From: Hyphomicrobiales bacterium
Lineage (GTDB): Bacteria > Pseudomonadota > Alphaproteobacteria > Rhizobiales > Beijerinckiaceae
DNA length: 64,000 nucleotides
Assembly: GCA_003963405.1 (NCBI GenBank)
Contig: RXIY01000030.1
Location: 62,001 to 126,000 of the forward strand
Reading direction: 5' to 3'
Each line of letters begins with the position of its first letter. The first letter of the stretch is position 1. Below the pieces are notes generated by a model. The model searched no databases and was not told the DNA's origin. It worked only from the letters and a program-made list of their open reading frames with translations. The translations under genes were made by a program, and so were the position numbers. Below, piece after piece: positions 16,845-25,714 of the stretch.

Positions 16845-18008
16845 TCAGGCGGGATCGAGGTCGACCTCGAGCGCGCGTCCGTCGTGCGCCGTCACGCGCG
16901 CATCTATCATGCGGCCGGGGTCGAGGCCCGGCGTGCGCGCCAGCGTGAAATCCGCCGCGCGCGCCATGCCGCCGCGTTCGACGAGCAGGCGCAGGGTCTT
17001 TCCCCGCTGCGCCTCGAGATGGCGCATGAGCGCCTGTTCGCCTGCTTCCCGCAGCCGCGCCGCTCGCGCCCTGGCGACGTCGCGCGCGACCTGCGGCATG
17101 CGCGCCGCCGGCGTGCCGGGTCGCGGCGAGAAGGGGAAGACATGGAGATGCGTGAGGCCGCAGTCGGCGACGAGCGCCAGCGTCCCGGCGAACATTTCTT
17201 CCGTCTCCGTCGGAAAGCCCGCGATGAAGTCGGCGCCGAAGACGATGTCGGGCCGGGCGGCGCGCATGTCGTCACAAAAGCGGATGGCGTCGGCGCGCGA
17301 ATGGCGCCGCTTCATGCGCTTGAGGATGAGATCGTCGCCGGACTGAAGCGAGAGATGCAGGTGCGGGCACAGGCGCTCTTCCTCCTCGAGCGCGGCGAGG
17401 AGATCGTCGTCGACCTCGATGCAGTCGATGGAGGAGAGGCGCAGTCGGGCGAGGTCCTTCACCTCGCGCAGCAGGCGGCGCACGAGTCCGCCGAGCTTCA
17501 GGCCACCGGCGTCGTAGCTCGTGAGGTCGACGCCGGTGAGCACGATCTCCTGCTTGCCCCTCTCGACGAGCGCGCGCGCCTGCGCCACCGCCTCCTGCGG
17601 CGACACCGATCGCGCGGCCCCACGCCCGGCCGGAATGATGCAGAAGGTGCAACTGTGATCGCAGCCATTCTGTACGGCGAGGAAGCCGCGCGTGCCTTCC
17701 TCCGCGGCCGCCGCGCGGTTTTCCGGCTGCTCGGCGACGACCTCGGCGACGCCCGGCATGGCCGCGAAGCTTTCGGGATCGATGCGCGCCGCGCAGCCGG
17801 CGACGACGATCCGCGCCTCTGGCCTGTCGCGATGCAGGCGGCGGATGGCTTGCCGCGCCTGTCGCGTCGCCTCGCTGGTGACGGCGCAGGTGTTGACGAC
17901 GAATGTGTCGGGCGCGCCCGCGTGCTGGCGCGCCAGCTCTTCGGAATCCACCATGTTCAGCCGGCAGCCGAAGGTAATCGTCTTCCCCTGTCGCGCCGGG
18001 GCGCTCAC
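16845..18008 (-). CDS. mtaB: tRNA t6A37 methylthiotransferase
   Basis: MtaB is a radical-SAM enzyme that converts t6A37 to ms2t6A37 in tRNA. The 387-residue protein has the three N-terminal UPF0004 Cys ([19 protein letters not shown]) and the radical-SAM triad in [11 protein letters not shown], and ends with a TRAM domain. The AGRG run after CIIP fits MtaB rather than MiaB. The start is a GTG that overlaps the stop of dapF (GTGA), so the two are coupled, as in many alphaproteobacteria. Confidence 0.9.
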   Translation of the reverse strand: MSAPARQGKTITFGCRLNMVDSEELARQHAGAPDTFVVNTCAVTSEATRQARQAIRRLHRDRPEARIVVAGCAARIDPESFAAMPGVAEVVAEQPENRAAAAEEGTRGFLAVQNGCDHSCTFCIIPAGRGAARSVSPQEAVAQARALVERGKQEIVLTGVDLTSYDAGGLKLGGLVRRLLREVKDLARLRLSSIDCIEVDDDLLAALEEEERLCPHLHLSLQSGDDLILKRMKRRHSRADAIRFCDDMRAARPDIVFGADFIAGFPTETEEMFAGTLALVADCGLTHLHVFPFSPRPGTPAARMPQVARDVARARAARLREAGEQALMRHLEAQRGKTLRLLVERGGMARAADFTLARTPGLDPGRMIDARVTAHDGRALEVDLDPA

Positions 18009-18865
18009 GCCGCCGTCCCCTCGAAAAGGGCGGTCGTCAGCCGCGCCTCGAATTCGAATTCCACGGGGCCTGTCATCATCACGTGGTTATCCGCGCGCCA
18101 TTCGACATGGAGATCCCCGCCCGGCAGGCGCAGCCGCGCGCGCCTTGCGCTCGATCCGGCGCGCGCGGCGGCGACGAGCGCGGCGCAGGCCGCGGAGCCG
18201 CAGGCCTTGGTCGCGCCCGTGCCTCGCTCCCAGACGCGCAGCAAAATGTCGTCTGGGGCGACGATCTGCGCGAAGGACATATTGGCGCGCTCGGGAAAGA
18301 TCGGATGGGTTTCGAGCGCCGGGCCCAGCGTTTCGAGCGGGACGGCGCGCGCATCCGGCACGAAGAACACCGCATGCGGATTGCCCATGCTGACCGCGGA
18401 AAATTGCGAGGGCGCGCCCGGAACGGGGGGCTCCAGCGCCACGGCGCGCGTGTCGGCCGCGCGCGCCAGCGGAATTTCGCGCCAGTCGAGCCGGGGCTCG
18501 CCCATGTCGACGGTGAAAACGGTCTCGCCCTCGCGCCGCGTCTCGATCCGGCCGGCGTCGGTGGCGAGCGCCAGCCGTTCCTTCCCCTCGCGCGCCAGAG
18601 CGTAGGCGACGCAGCGCGTTCCATTGCCGCAGGCGCCGGAAAGCGAGCCGTCGACATTGTAGATGCGCATGAAGGCGTCGTCGCCCGGCGCGCGCGGATC
18701 GTGCAGCGCCATGAGCTGGTCGAAGCGCAGGCCCGGCGCGGCGGCGATGGCGCGCGCCTCCTGGGGCGCGAGCACATGGTCGAGCCCGCGCAGGTCGAGC
18801 ACCAGAATTTCATTGCCCGCGCCATTCATGCGCAGGATGGGGCGATTGTCGAGCGGATGCGGCAT
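18005..18865 (-). CDS. dapF: Diaminopimelate epimerase
   Basis: DapF converts LL- to meso-diaminopimelate for lysine and peptidoglycan. The 286-residue protein has both catalytic Cys motifs, [10 protein letters not shown] and [11 protein letters not shown], plus [12 protein letters not shown] at the N-terminus and GNPHAVFFV. The frame opens at 19087, but the ATG at 18863-18865 gives the family N-terminus; the upstream part includes the 15-base tandem repeat and is not coding. Confidence 0.95.
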   Translation of the reverse strand: MPHPLDNRPILRMNGAGNEILVLDLRGLDHVLAPQEARAIAAAPGLRFDQLMALHDPRAPGDDAFMRIYNVDGSLSGACGNGTRCVAYALAREGKERLALATDAGRIETRREGETVFTVDMGEPRLDWREIPLARAADTRAVALEPPVPGAPSQFSAVSMGNPHAVFFVPDARAVPLETLGPALETHPIFPERANMSFAQIVAPDDILLRVWERGTGATKACGSAACAALVAAARAGSSARRARLRLPGGDLHVEWRADNHVMMTGPVEFEFEARLTTALFEGTAA

Positions 18866-18912
18866 TCGGTCCTTCCAGGCGGCGACCCGTATATAGAGAC
18901 TGCGCCGCCCAA

Positions 18913-18957
18913 GGGCTACTTCGATGCGGGCTACTTGGATGCGGGCTACTTCGATGC
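18913..18957. repeat. Three tandem copies of a 15-base unit
   Basis: The unit GGGCTACTTsGATGC occurs three times without gap; the middle copy has G instead of C at one position. It lies in the leader between dapF and the divergent GyrI-like gene. I see no protein that needs it, so it is a short minisatellite or a repeated operator. Confidence 0.8.
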
Positions 18958-19045
18958 GCCGGCTTTGCCACGCCCTTACCTCTGTCGCATTTTGACGCCA
19001 GGAAGGCAGGCGATTCGCTTGAGACGCGGAAGGACGCATCGAGGC

Positions 19046-19741
19046 ATGGACGAGGAACCCGGTCTGATCGATAGCTTGCGGACGCATTGGCGGCCGCTGG
19101 CGATTTTCACGCTGCTGGTCGCGGCGGCGGCGATCTTCGCCGAGCGCCGCTTCGCCGCCGTTCCCGAGGAAGGGGCGGAGAAACCGGCCGCCGCGACGCC
19201 GGCCGTAAAGCCCGAGGCCGCTTCGCCGCAGGCGCAGGACGAGGCCGCGAAGCCCGCGACGCCCGACGCCGCGCCCGCGGTCGCGAGCGAGACGGTCACG
19301 GTCGACGCCCGGCCGGCGGCGATCCTGAAAGGCCAGGGCAAATGGGAGGGCGCCGCCAAGACGCTTTCCGAGGCGATCCGGAAGCTCAACGCCGCCGTCG
19401 CAAAGGCGGGCCTCACGGTCAATGGCCGGACCATCGCCGTCTTCACTAAGACGGACGATACGGGCTTCACCTTCGAGGCCATGGCTCCGCTCGGCGCCGC
19501 GCCCGAAGGCAAGCCCAAGCTCGCCGACGGGGTGGAAATCGGCTCATCGCCCTCGGGCAAGGCGATGAAATTCCAGCATCGCGGCGCCTATGACGAGATC
19601 GACGCCACCTATGAGGCGATCGCCGCCTATCTCGACGAGAAGGGGCTCGACACCAAGGACCTCATCATCGAGGAGTATCTGAACGATTTCAAAGGCGACG
19701 ACGCCGAAGTGGATGTCGATATCTACGTCTTCCTGAAATAG
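19046..19741 (+). CDS. Membrane-anchored GyrI-like domain protein
   Basis: The 231-residue protein has a single N-terminal membrane span ([20 protein letters not shown]), a linker rich in Ala/Pro/Glu of about 60 residues, and a C-terminal GyrI/AraC-effector-binding-like domain with [36 protein letters not shown] and IIEEYLNDF. Such domains bind small molecules. No DNA-binding part is present. The ATG lies after GCATCGAGG. Confidence 0.75.
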   Translation: MDEEPGLIDSLRTHWRPLAIFTLLVAAAAIFAERRFAAVPEEGAEKPAAATPAVKPEAASPQAQDEAAKPATPDAAPAVASETVTVDARPAAILKGQGKWEGAAKTLSEAIRKLNAAVAKAGLTVNGRTIAVFTKTDDTGFTFEAMAPLGAAPEGKPKLADGVEIGSSPSGKAMKFQHRGAYDEIDATYEAIAAYLDEKGLDTKDLIIEEYLNDFKGDDAEVDVDIYVFLK

Positions 19742-19755
19742 GGGCCGGCGGCCCC
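19741..19755 (+). terminator. Short GC hairpin at the stop of the GyrI-like gene
   Basis: GGGGCC and GGCCCC pair around GGC immediately at the stop codon. The following bases (TTGGCCTTGG) are only weakly T-rich, so termination would be partial. Confidence 0.35.
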
Positions 19756-19806
19756 TTGGCCTTGGGGATGCCCGGCGCCAGTTGGGGGCGTAACCAGGAG
19801 AACAGG

Positions 19807-20088
19807 ATGGATCGGGAAAGCGCGGTGCGCCACAACCCTCAAAAGAGCCGCTTCGAACTGTTGGTCGACGGCGAGCTGGCGATCGCAGACTATGTTCTGC
19901 GCGATGGGGTAATGGATTTCACCCACACCGAAACGCCCCCCGCGCTACAGGGCCGAGGCATTGCCTCGCAGCTTGTGGGGGGCGCGCTGCGCTCGGCGCA
20001 GGAGCAGGGGCTCAAGATAAGGGCGAGCTGCTCCTTCGTTGCGGCTTTCCTGAAGCAGCATCCAGAGTTTGCCCATTTGCAGGGGTGA
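19807..20088 (+). CDS. GNAT-like N-acetyltransferase (YidJ/Gcn5-related, short form)
   Basis: This 93-residue protein has the acetyl-CoA loop PPALQGRGIASQLVGGAL and the ARxSCSFVAAFLKQHPEF C-terminus of the small bacterial N-acetyltransferase family (GNAT DUF, yeast YjdJ-like). The ATG at 19807 has CAGGAG upstream. Substrate is unknown. It converges on the ABC-F gene. Confidence 0.85.
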   Translation: MDRESAVRHNPQKSRFELLVDGELAIADYVLRDGVMDFTHTETPPALQGRGIASQLVGGALRSAQEQGLKIRASCSFVAAFLKQHPEFAHLQG

Positions 20089-20152
20089 ACGGCCGCCGCC
20101 GCGCGGAAAGCCGTGCGGTTGCGCCTCGCCCCCTCCAGTCCGGGCGGCCGCT

Positions 20153-22003
20153 TCAGGCCGACTCCGCGTCGCTGGCCAGCTCCAGCCATTGCTCTTCCGC
20201 GCTGGCGAGCGCGCGGGCGAGCTCCTCGCGCTGCGCCGCGAGCTTCGCCGCCTCCTGGGGGTTGCGCGTGAAGGCGTCGGGGGCCGCAAGCGCCTCGTCC
20301 ACGCGAGCCAGGAGGCCGGCGAATTTTTCGACCTTCTCCTCCGCGGCCGCGAGCTTGCGCCTCATCTGCCCGGCGTCCCGGCGCTTCGGCGCGGCGGAGG
20401 ACGATGCGGGGACCGCTTCGCGCTTGGGCTCCTCGCCCTTGGTCTTCGACAGAACGAGGCGTGCATAATCATCCATGTCGCCGTCGAAGGGACGCACGGT
20501 CCCTTCGTCCACGAGCCAGAGCCGGTCGGCGCAGGCTTCGAGCAGATAGCGATCATGCGACACCAGCACCACCGCGCCCTCATATTCATTGATCGCCTCG
20601 ATCAGGGCGGCGCGGCTGTCGATGTCCAGATGGTTGGTGGGCTCGTCCAGAATCAGCAAATGGGGGGCGTTGAAGGAGGCGACCCCGAGAAGGAGGCGCG
20701 CCTTCTCGCCGCCCGAGAGATGCGCGACCTTGGTGTCCGCGCGCGCGCCGGAAAATCCGGTCTGCGCCGCCCGCGACCGCACGCGCGCCTCCGGCGCGTC
20801 CGGCATCAGCCGCGAGAAGACGAGATAGGGCGTGTCCTCTTCGTTGAGATCGTCGATCTGGTGCTGCGCGAAGAAGCCGGCTTCGAGCTTCGCGGCGCGG
20901 ACCATTCGGCCGTCCATCGGCGAAAGCCGTCCGCCGAGCAATTTGGCGAAGGTGGATTTGCCATTGCCATTGGCGCCGAGAAGGCCGATGCGGTCGTCGT
21001 TGGAGAGCGACAGCGTCAGGCGCGAGAGCACGACGCGCGCGCCATAGCCGACGGAAACCCGCTCCAGCGCCACGATCGGCGGTGAGAGCGGCTTTTCGGG
21101 CGAGGGCAGGTGGATGGGAAGGACGCTGTCGTCGACGATGGCGGCGACGGGCTCCATCTTCTCCAGCATCTTGAGGCGCGACTGCGCCTGCCGCGCCTTG
21201 GTGGCCTTGGCGCGGAAACGATCGACGAAATCCTGGAGATGCTTGCGCCGCTCCTCCTGCTTCCTGGCGCCCTTGGCGGCGATGAGTTGCGCCTCGCGCC
21301 GCTGTTTCTCGAAGGATGAATAGTCACCCTTGTAGAGGGCGAGCTTGCCGCGCTCGAGATGCAGAATATGCGTCGCGACGGCGTCGAGCAGATCGCGATC
21401 GTGGCTGATGACCAGCACGCTCGCGGGGTAGCGCGCGAGATAATCCACGAGCCACAGAGTGCCCTCGAGGTCGAGATAGTTCGTCGGCTCGTCGAGCAGC
21501 AGCAAATCGGGCTGGGAGAAGAGCACCGCCGCCAGCGCGACGCGCATGCGCCAGCCGCCCGAGAATTCCGACAGGGGCCGGCGCTGGGCGGCGTCGTCGA
21601 AGCCGAGACCATGGAGAATCGCCGCGGCGCGGGCCGGCGCGGAATGGGCGTCGATGTCCGCCAGGCGGGTCTGGATGTCGGCGATGTCGTGGGCGTCATG
21701 GGCGGTCTCGGCGCGGGCCAGGAGCTCCGCGCGTTCAAGATCCGCCGCCAGCACGAAATCGATGAGACGCGTCGGCCCGCCGGGCGCCTCCTGCTCCACG
21801 CGGCCGAGCCGCGTGCGCGCGGGCAGGGAGATGGAGCCGGACTCGGCCGAGATTTCGCCGGCGATCAGGCGGAAGAGCGTGGTCTTGCCGGCGCCGTTGC
21901 GGCCGACGAAGCCGGCGCGGCATCGCCCCGGGAGAAAGACGCCCGCATGGTCGAATATGAGCCGGTCGCCAATCCGGTAGGTAAGGTCGTTGATGGTGAG
22001 CAT
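20153..22003 (-). CDS. ABC-F family ATPase (ribosome-associated type)
   Basis: The 616-residue protein has two ABC domains without membrane segments: GRNGAGKTTLFRLIAGE with FSGGWRMRVALA, then GANGNGKSTFAKLLGG with LSGGEKARLLLG. The linker between domains is basic (RFRAKATKARQAQSRLK), and a coiled coil (LRRKLAAAEEKVEKFAGLLARV-like) follows the second domain. ABC-F proteins act on the ribosome in translation or antibiotic protection. This one is closest to the Uup/YheS group by layout. The start is the ATG at 22001-22003 (MLTINDL). Confidence 0.9.
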   Translation of the reverse strand: MLTINDLTYRIGDRLIFDHAGVFLPGRCRAGFVGRNGAGKTTLFRLIAGEISAESGSISLPARTRLGRVEQEAPGGPTRLIDFVLAADLERAELLARAETAHDAHDIADIQTRLADIDAHSAPARAAAILHGLGFDDAAQRRPLSEFSGGWRMRVALAAVLFSQPDLLLLDEPTNYLDLEGTLWLVDYLARYPASVLVISHDRDLLDAVATHILHLERGKLALYKGDYSSFEKQRREAQLIAAKGARKQEERRKHLQDFVDRFRAKATKARQAQSRLKMLEKMEPVAAIVDDSVLPIHLPSPEKPLSPPIVALERVSVGYGARVVLSRLTLSLSNDDRIGLLGANGNGKSTFAKLLGGRLSPMDGRMVRAAKLEAGFFAQHQIDDLNEEDTPYLVFSRLMPDAPEARVRSRAAQTGFSGARADTKVAHLSGGEKARLLLGVASFNAPHLLILDEPTNHLDIDSRAALIEAINEYEGAVVLVSHDRYLLEACADRLWLVDEGTVRPFDGDMDDYARLVLSKTKGEEPKREAVPASSSAAPKRRDAGQMRRKLAAAEEKVEKFAGLLARVDEALAAPDAFTRNPQEAAKLAAQREELARALASAEEQWLELASDAESA

Positions 22004-22202
22004 GGTCGGGAAGCCCAGTAACAGGCCGCGGCCGGCGCCGCCAGATGCGTGTTTGGCCATGGCGCGCGTCGGCCGGCCTTGGCTGGCCCCGCCGCGGCCA
22101 ATCACTGCTGCGGCAAGTGGCCCTGTTATTGCTTGGCCTGTGAGGCCGCTGAGACAAAGGGGAGAGCCCGAGGCAGTTCAACCCGAGAAGCGAGGTTCGC
22201 TC

Positions 22203-22325
22203 ATGCACCCCGACATGGAAACCTATCTGTGGATCACATTGAAGGCCTTCGGTTTCGCGCTCGTGGGCATCTACGCCACGCGCCTCGGCCTCTATGCCTA
22301 TGAAGCGATTAGGTGGGGCATTTGA
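22203..22325 (+). CDS. Small single-span membrane protein
   Basis: A 40-residue frame starts with MHPDMETYLW and has one membrane span (LKAFGFALVGIYATRLGLY). AGCGAGG lies 8-14 bases upstream. The short length and the divergent ABC-F gene make it easy to miss. I do not recognise it. Confidence 0.5.
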   Translation: MHPDMETYLWITLKAFGFALVGIYATRLGLYAYEAIRWGI

Positions 22326-22372
22326 GATTGCGGCGCGCGAGCCCTGCCGAGCAAAATGCTCGCCGACAAGGC

Positions 22373-22400
22373 TTGTCTTACCGGCCGCGCGCCTCTATAC
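22373..22400 (+). promoter_or_regulatory. Predicted sigma-70-type promoter of the tRNA-Glu gene
   Basis: TTGTCT (22373-22378) and CTATAC (22395-22400) are spaced by 16 bases, close to consensus for the vegetative sigma factor of alphaproteobacteria. Transcription would start near 22407, leaving a leader of about 30 bases before the tRNA. Confidence 0.45.
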
Positions 22401-22435
22401 AGCCCTCGCTGCGCCGCTTCACGCCGCGCAGGCCC

Positions 22436-22511
22436 GCGCCCATCGTCTAGAGGCCTAGGACGTCGCCCTTTCACGGCGAAAACAGGGGTTCGAATCCCCT
22501 TGGGCGCGCCA
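22436..22511 (+). tRNA. tRNA-Glu (anticodon TTC)
   Basis: The 76-base sequence folds as a cloverleaf. The acceptor is GCGCCCA with TGGGCGC, followed by G and an encoded CCA. The D-arm reads TCGTCTAGAGGCCTAGGA. The anticodon loop CTTTCAC gives the anticodon TTC on a 5-pair stem, and the T-arm is AGGGGTTCGAATCCCCT. A hairpin terminator follows, and the DNA downstream has a patchy, foreign look, so this gene may mark an integration site. Confidence 0.97.
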
Positions 22512-22530
22512 ATGAAATCAATCAGTTAGG

Positions 22531-22570
22531 AGCCTTTTTCGAGCTAAAAAGGCTTCGATTTGTCTTTTAT
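22531..22570 (+). terminator. Rho-independent terminator of tRNA-Glu
   Basis: AGCCTTTTT and AAAAAGGCT form a perfect 9-base-pair stem around CGAGCT, followed by TCGATTTGTCTTTTATTTG. Confidence 0.8.
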
Positions 22571-22719
22571 TTGTCCAATACGCTGGGGCGGATCAGGACG
22601 CAGTTTTGCGCAACCCGGCGAAGGCGAGTGACATTCTAGCGGCGGGGGGCGATCCGGCCCTTGCTTTTCAATGCTTTACGAGCGGTTTTCTCGCAAAACC
22701 CCTGAAAACGGGGTGCAGG

Positions 22720-23047
22720 TTACTTGCTCTTCGGATGCGTCGGCTTCGGCTTCTCGGCCGGATGCTGCGCGACGCCTTCCGGCGGCTTCGGTTTGTCCGG
22801 CGCCGGCTTGCTCGCCGCCGGCGGCGTTGCGGGCGTGCTGGCCTTCAAGCGCTGCGGATCGTCGGAAATGCCCATCATGCCGCCAGCGGGGGCCGCCTGC
22901 GTCACGACAAAGGACGTCGGCACGAAATAGTCGACGTTCGTTCCCGCCGGTCACGTCCTGCTCGGCCCCCGTGCGCTTATCACGCCAAACGAACTTGCCG
23001 ACCTCGACGCCATAAGCGCCGGCGATATCAGTGGCGGCTTTTTGCAC
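22720..23047 (-). pseudogene. Frameshifted gene remnant, possibly phage-derived
   Basis: On the minus strand one frame reads MQKAATDIAGAYGVEVG then FVWRDKRTGAEQDV. The sequence continues sensibly only in another frame (VDYFVPTSFVV then TQAAPAGGMMG, ending KPKPTHPKSK). The switch lies near 22930-22945. The C-terminal part is Pro/Lys-rich. This is best read as one gene broken by a single-base change. I do not recognise the family; the phage-terminase remnant 11 kb away suggests phage origin only by company. Confidence 0.5.
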
Positions 23048-23878
23048 TAACGATCGTGCGAGGGATGCTAGTGAAAAACTGCCCTAAGACGAGCGGCGCG
23101 TTCTGAACATTCACTTGTGCGAGGTTGCGAAGCATGGCGGCGTGCCCTTTGTGCGAAGCTCTGCAAATTTGCAACGCTAGAATTCTCAAAGTGGCCGGCG
23201 GGCGACGAGGCCCCACCCTTAAAGCCGCCCGCCCGCTCTCGACCCAACTGGAGGCACGAAAGGGCCTTCGTCCTGAACCAGCCGCATCGGCGCGGAGGCT
23301 TAATTGAGTCTCTCGCTCTGGATAAATTGCGATGGTAAGGTTGAAGCGCTTGCAGTGGCTAGCGTAAGCATGCACTAGCGGCATCGCGGCGGTGAAGGGA
23401 CCCGCGGAGCCTGACGAAACCCCCAACCAGACGTCAGTGAGCATGGGCCAAGGCCATCGGCGGCGCGGGCTCGGCTCGGAGACTTTTTCCCTGCAATGAA
23501 GGCCCAACACTCACGCGCCGGGGGCGCCAAGTCCGCCTCTGCGGAGGCCCATCGGCGGCGCGTGCGATCCACTCGGGCTGATGTAGCTGGCACGTGACGA
23601 CTCCCCCGTAGCGGCGGCCAGAGGGCGACAGCGGCAGGGGAAATAGGCTGGCTCTATGTCAGAACGCAACGAATAGCGGCTACGCAGGAAGCTGCTCCCA
23701 TTTGAAGCGTTTTTCCGACTGGCGTCACGGGGAGCGCCCCGAGGCAAGCCGACGGCGAGAGCCGACGAGAGAGGACGGCGCCATCGATCCCGCGGACCGC
23801 TGGCGAATGTCTTCTCTCGTCAGGGCAACTTTTGTTCGCGGCCGTCGCGACGATCCGCAACGACCGAAACCGGCGCTC
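23048..23878. other. Gene-poor stretch after the pseudogene
   Basis: No frame here has a plausible start, ribosome site and protein-like content together. Only short frames without known motifs occur on both strands. It lies between the broken gene and the acetoacetate-decarboxylase-like gene, in the stretch that looks acquired. No complete transposase or integrase can be read. Confidence 0.5.
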
Positions 23879-24748
23879 TTAGAACTGTCCGTAGCGTTGG
23901 TGACCCGGACAGATTGTGGAGCGGTCAAAACGGCCCGCGAACAGGTAGGGGAACAGCTTGTTGGCCTCGGCGTCTTGGAATTCGGCGAGAACAGAAGTGC
24001 CCAGGATGGGGTTAGAGTATACGCTCCACGCGCCGTACAGTGGTTTTACGACCGAGAGCTCAGCCCAGGGGTCGTCAAGGGAGGGTTCCATGGCGATCGA
24101 TTTGATCGCACCGGGCTCACAGACTTCAAAAGCGTTCACGTTGTCGTAATTCAGCAGACGCGCCCTCGAAAGCGTGATGCCGTCGGCCGGGACGCTGCCC
24201 ACCCTCAGCTCGGTGGTAAATACAAAGCAACTCCCTCTCTCTTTCGCACCTCGCTTTGCCTTCGCTGCCTCTGCGAGTTCTGGCATCCCTGGCGGATTGA
24301 GCTCGACCTCGACATCGAAGATGCGTCTGCCCTTGGCTTCGACGAAGGCGCGGGCGTAATCGTCGGTACGTTCGACGATGATCCGCTCGCATAATTTCTT
24401 TGGCAGGCCGGAACCCTCGCGCCCTGTGCACAACCCCATTAGCGCCCCTGGACCGCTGAGCTGGAGATTGAGTAGTGTGATGCCCGGTATCTCACGATAG
24501 CGGCATAGCAGCCCGATGCAGGCTTCCATGTACCATGGGGCGAATGTGGGCTCGCGAATGTTAACCACATAGGCGGATACGACTGGGTGCTGCGGGTCGA
24601 TCAGCTCAAGCGGTGGGGGCAGGATCCGGCGCGCAACGGCCGGGTCGGTCTCCCAAGACAGGAGAAGGCCCTCGCAATTTTTCATTTCCGGGTTTTTCAT
24701 AAACCCTGCGAGCTGCTCTGTCGGGACGAAGAAGCTGCCGTTTTTCAT
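23879..24748 (-). CDS. Acetoacetate decarboxylase family protein
   Basis: The 289-residue protein has the ADC-family core: EGLLLSWETDP, PPPLELIDPQHPVVSAYV, GREGSGLPKKLCERI, where the PKK carries the Schiff-base lysine, and EAKGRRIFDVEVELNPP. Family members decarboxylate or dehydrate/condense beta-keto acids. The ATG at 24746-24748 follows GAGGGAG. It is the last gene of a three-gene minus-strand operon (25715-27748, 24778-25605, this). True substrate is unknown. Confidence 0.85.
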   Translation of the reverse strand: MKNGSFFVPTEQLAGFMKNPEMKNCEGLLLSWETDPAVARRILPPPLELIDPQHPVVSAYVVNIREPTFAPWYMEACIGLLCRYREIPGITLLNLQLSGPGALMGLCTGREGSGLPKKLCERIIVERTDDYARAFVEAKGRRIFDVEVELNPPGMPELAEAAKAKRGAKERGSCFVFTTELRVGSVPADGITLSRARLLNYDNVNAFEVCEPGAIKSIAMEPSLDDPWAELSVVKPLYGAWSVYSNPILGTSVLAEFQDAEANKLFPYLFAGRFDRSTICPGHQRYGQF

Positions 24749-24777
24749 AATGCTTTCTCCCTCGAATTTTTTGTTTG

Positions 24778-25605
24778 TCAGAGAGCCACCTCGCCAGCGC
24801 GGCGCTTTCGGGCCGCCTCGGCCAGGATTTTGTCCCACATGTCCGAAAAATCGGGATTGAGGCCGTATCTTGCGCTAACAGCGTCCCCTTTTTCGCCAAG
24901 CGCTAGCCTGTCTCCGATTACGAGCCGCTCGTTCTTCGCCACGCCGGCCAGGATCGCCTGCGCAGACAGTTCCGGAGTCTGGGCCGTGGGAGGCATCGCT
25001 TTGCCCTGGAAGATCGCCGTGGCAGTCGTGCCCGGCGTCGCGGAGGTGACGCGAATGGCTTCATCCCAGAGCTCGGCGCGAAGGGCGAGCGTCATGCCGT
25101 TCAGCGCCGCCTTGGTGGCGGCATACATTGTTTGTTCTGGCATCGGATAGAAGGCGATGCCCGAAATAATATTGACGATGTGGCCGCCGCCTTGCTTGCG
25201 CAGGATCGGCAGCACGGCGCGGACGCCATAGAGCGCACCGTAGAAATTGAGCGCGAAGGCCTTGGCCCAGTCGTCATTGGTGAGCTGATCGAACGCCCCG
25301 GCTAGACCGGCGCCCGCATTGTTGAATAGCAGGTCGATCCGCCCGCCGAACTCTTCGGCCTTATGGATCATTTGGCGGACGTCATCTTCCTTCGTCACAT
25401 TGCAGTGCAGCCCCAGAACCTTGTCAGGGTAAGCCAACTTTAATCGAGCCGCTTCGCGATTGAGATTCTCGTCATTGAAGTCGGCCATGATCACTTTCTT
25501 GGCGCCATAGGAGAGCATAGTCTCGGCGAGGGCCAAGCCGATGCCGGACGCCGCGCCGGTCACGACTGCGACTTTGTCTTTGTAATAGTCACTTGGTGTG
25601 CTCAT
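24778..25605 (-). CDS. Short-chain dehydrogenase/reductase
   Basis: This 275-residue classical SDR has the NAD(P) site VTGAASGIGLALAE, NNAGAGLAG, the catalytic NIISGIAFYP and YAATKAALNG, and PGTTATAIFQG. MADFND after the third strand suggests an NAD preference. AAGAAGGAAAC precedes the ATG. It lies 29 bases before the acetoacetate-decarboxylase-like gene and 109 bases after the flavoenzyme gene, so it likely reduces or oxidises a hydroxy/keto intermediate in the same pathway. Confidence 0.9.
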   Translation of the reverse strand: MSTPSDYYKDKVAVVTGAASGIGLALAETMLSYGAKKVIMADFNDENLNREAARLKLAYPDKVLGLHCNVTKEDDVRQMIHKAEEFGGRIDLLFNNAGAGLAGAFDQLTNDDWAKAFALNFYGALYGVRAVLPILRKQGGGHIVNIISGIAFYPMPEQTMYAATKAALNGMTLALRAELWDEAIRVTSATPGTTATAIFQGKAMPPTAQTPELSAQAILAGVAKNERLVIGDRLALGEKGDAVSARYGLNPDFSDMWDKILAEAARKRRAGEVAL

Positions 25606-25714
25606 GGGTGTTTCCTTCTTCGAAATCACTATGACCCGAACTTTGTGAAATGATTTGCGTGCTGACGATGTCTCTGAGAACGCGCCTCAACCCTCCTGTC
25701 TTCTCCTCAGCAGC

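Noticed and set aside
18083..19741. A 552-codon plus-strand frame that would fuse antisense dapF to the GyrI-like protein
   Set aside because: DapF is certain on the other strand. The GyrI-like protein has its own start, membrane anchor and domain from 19046.
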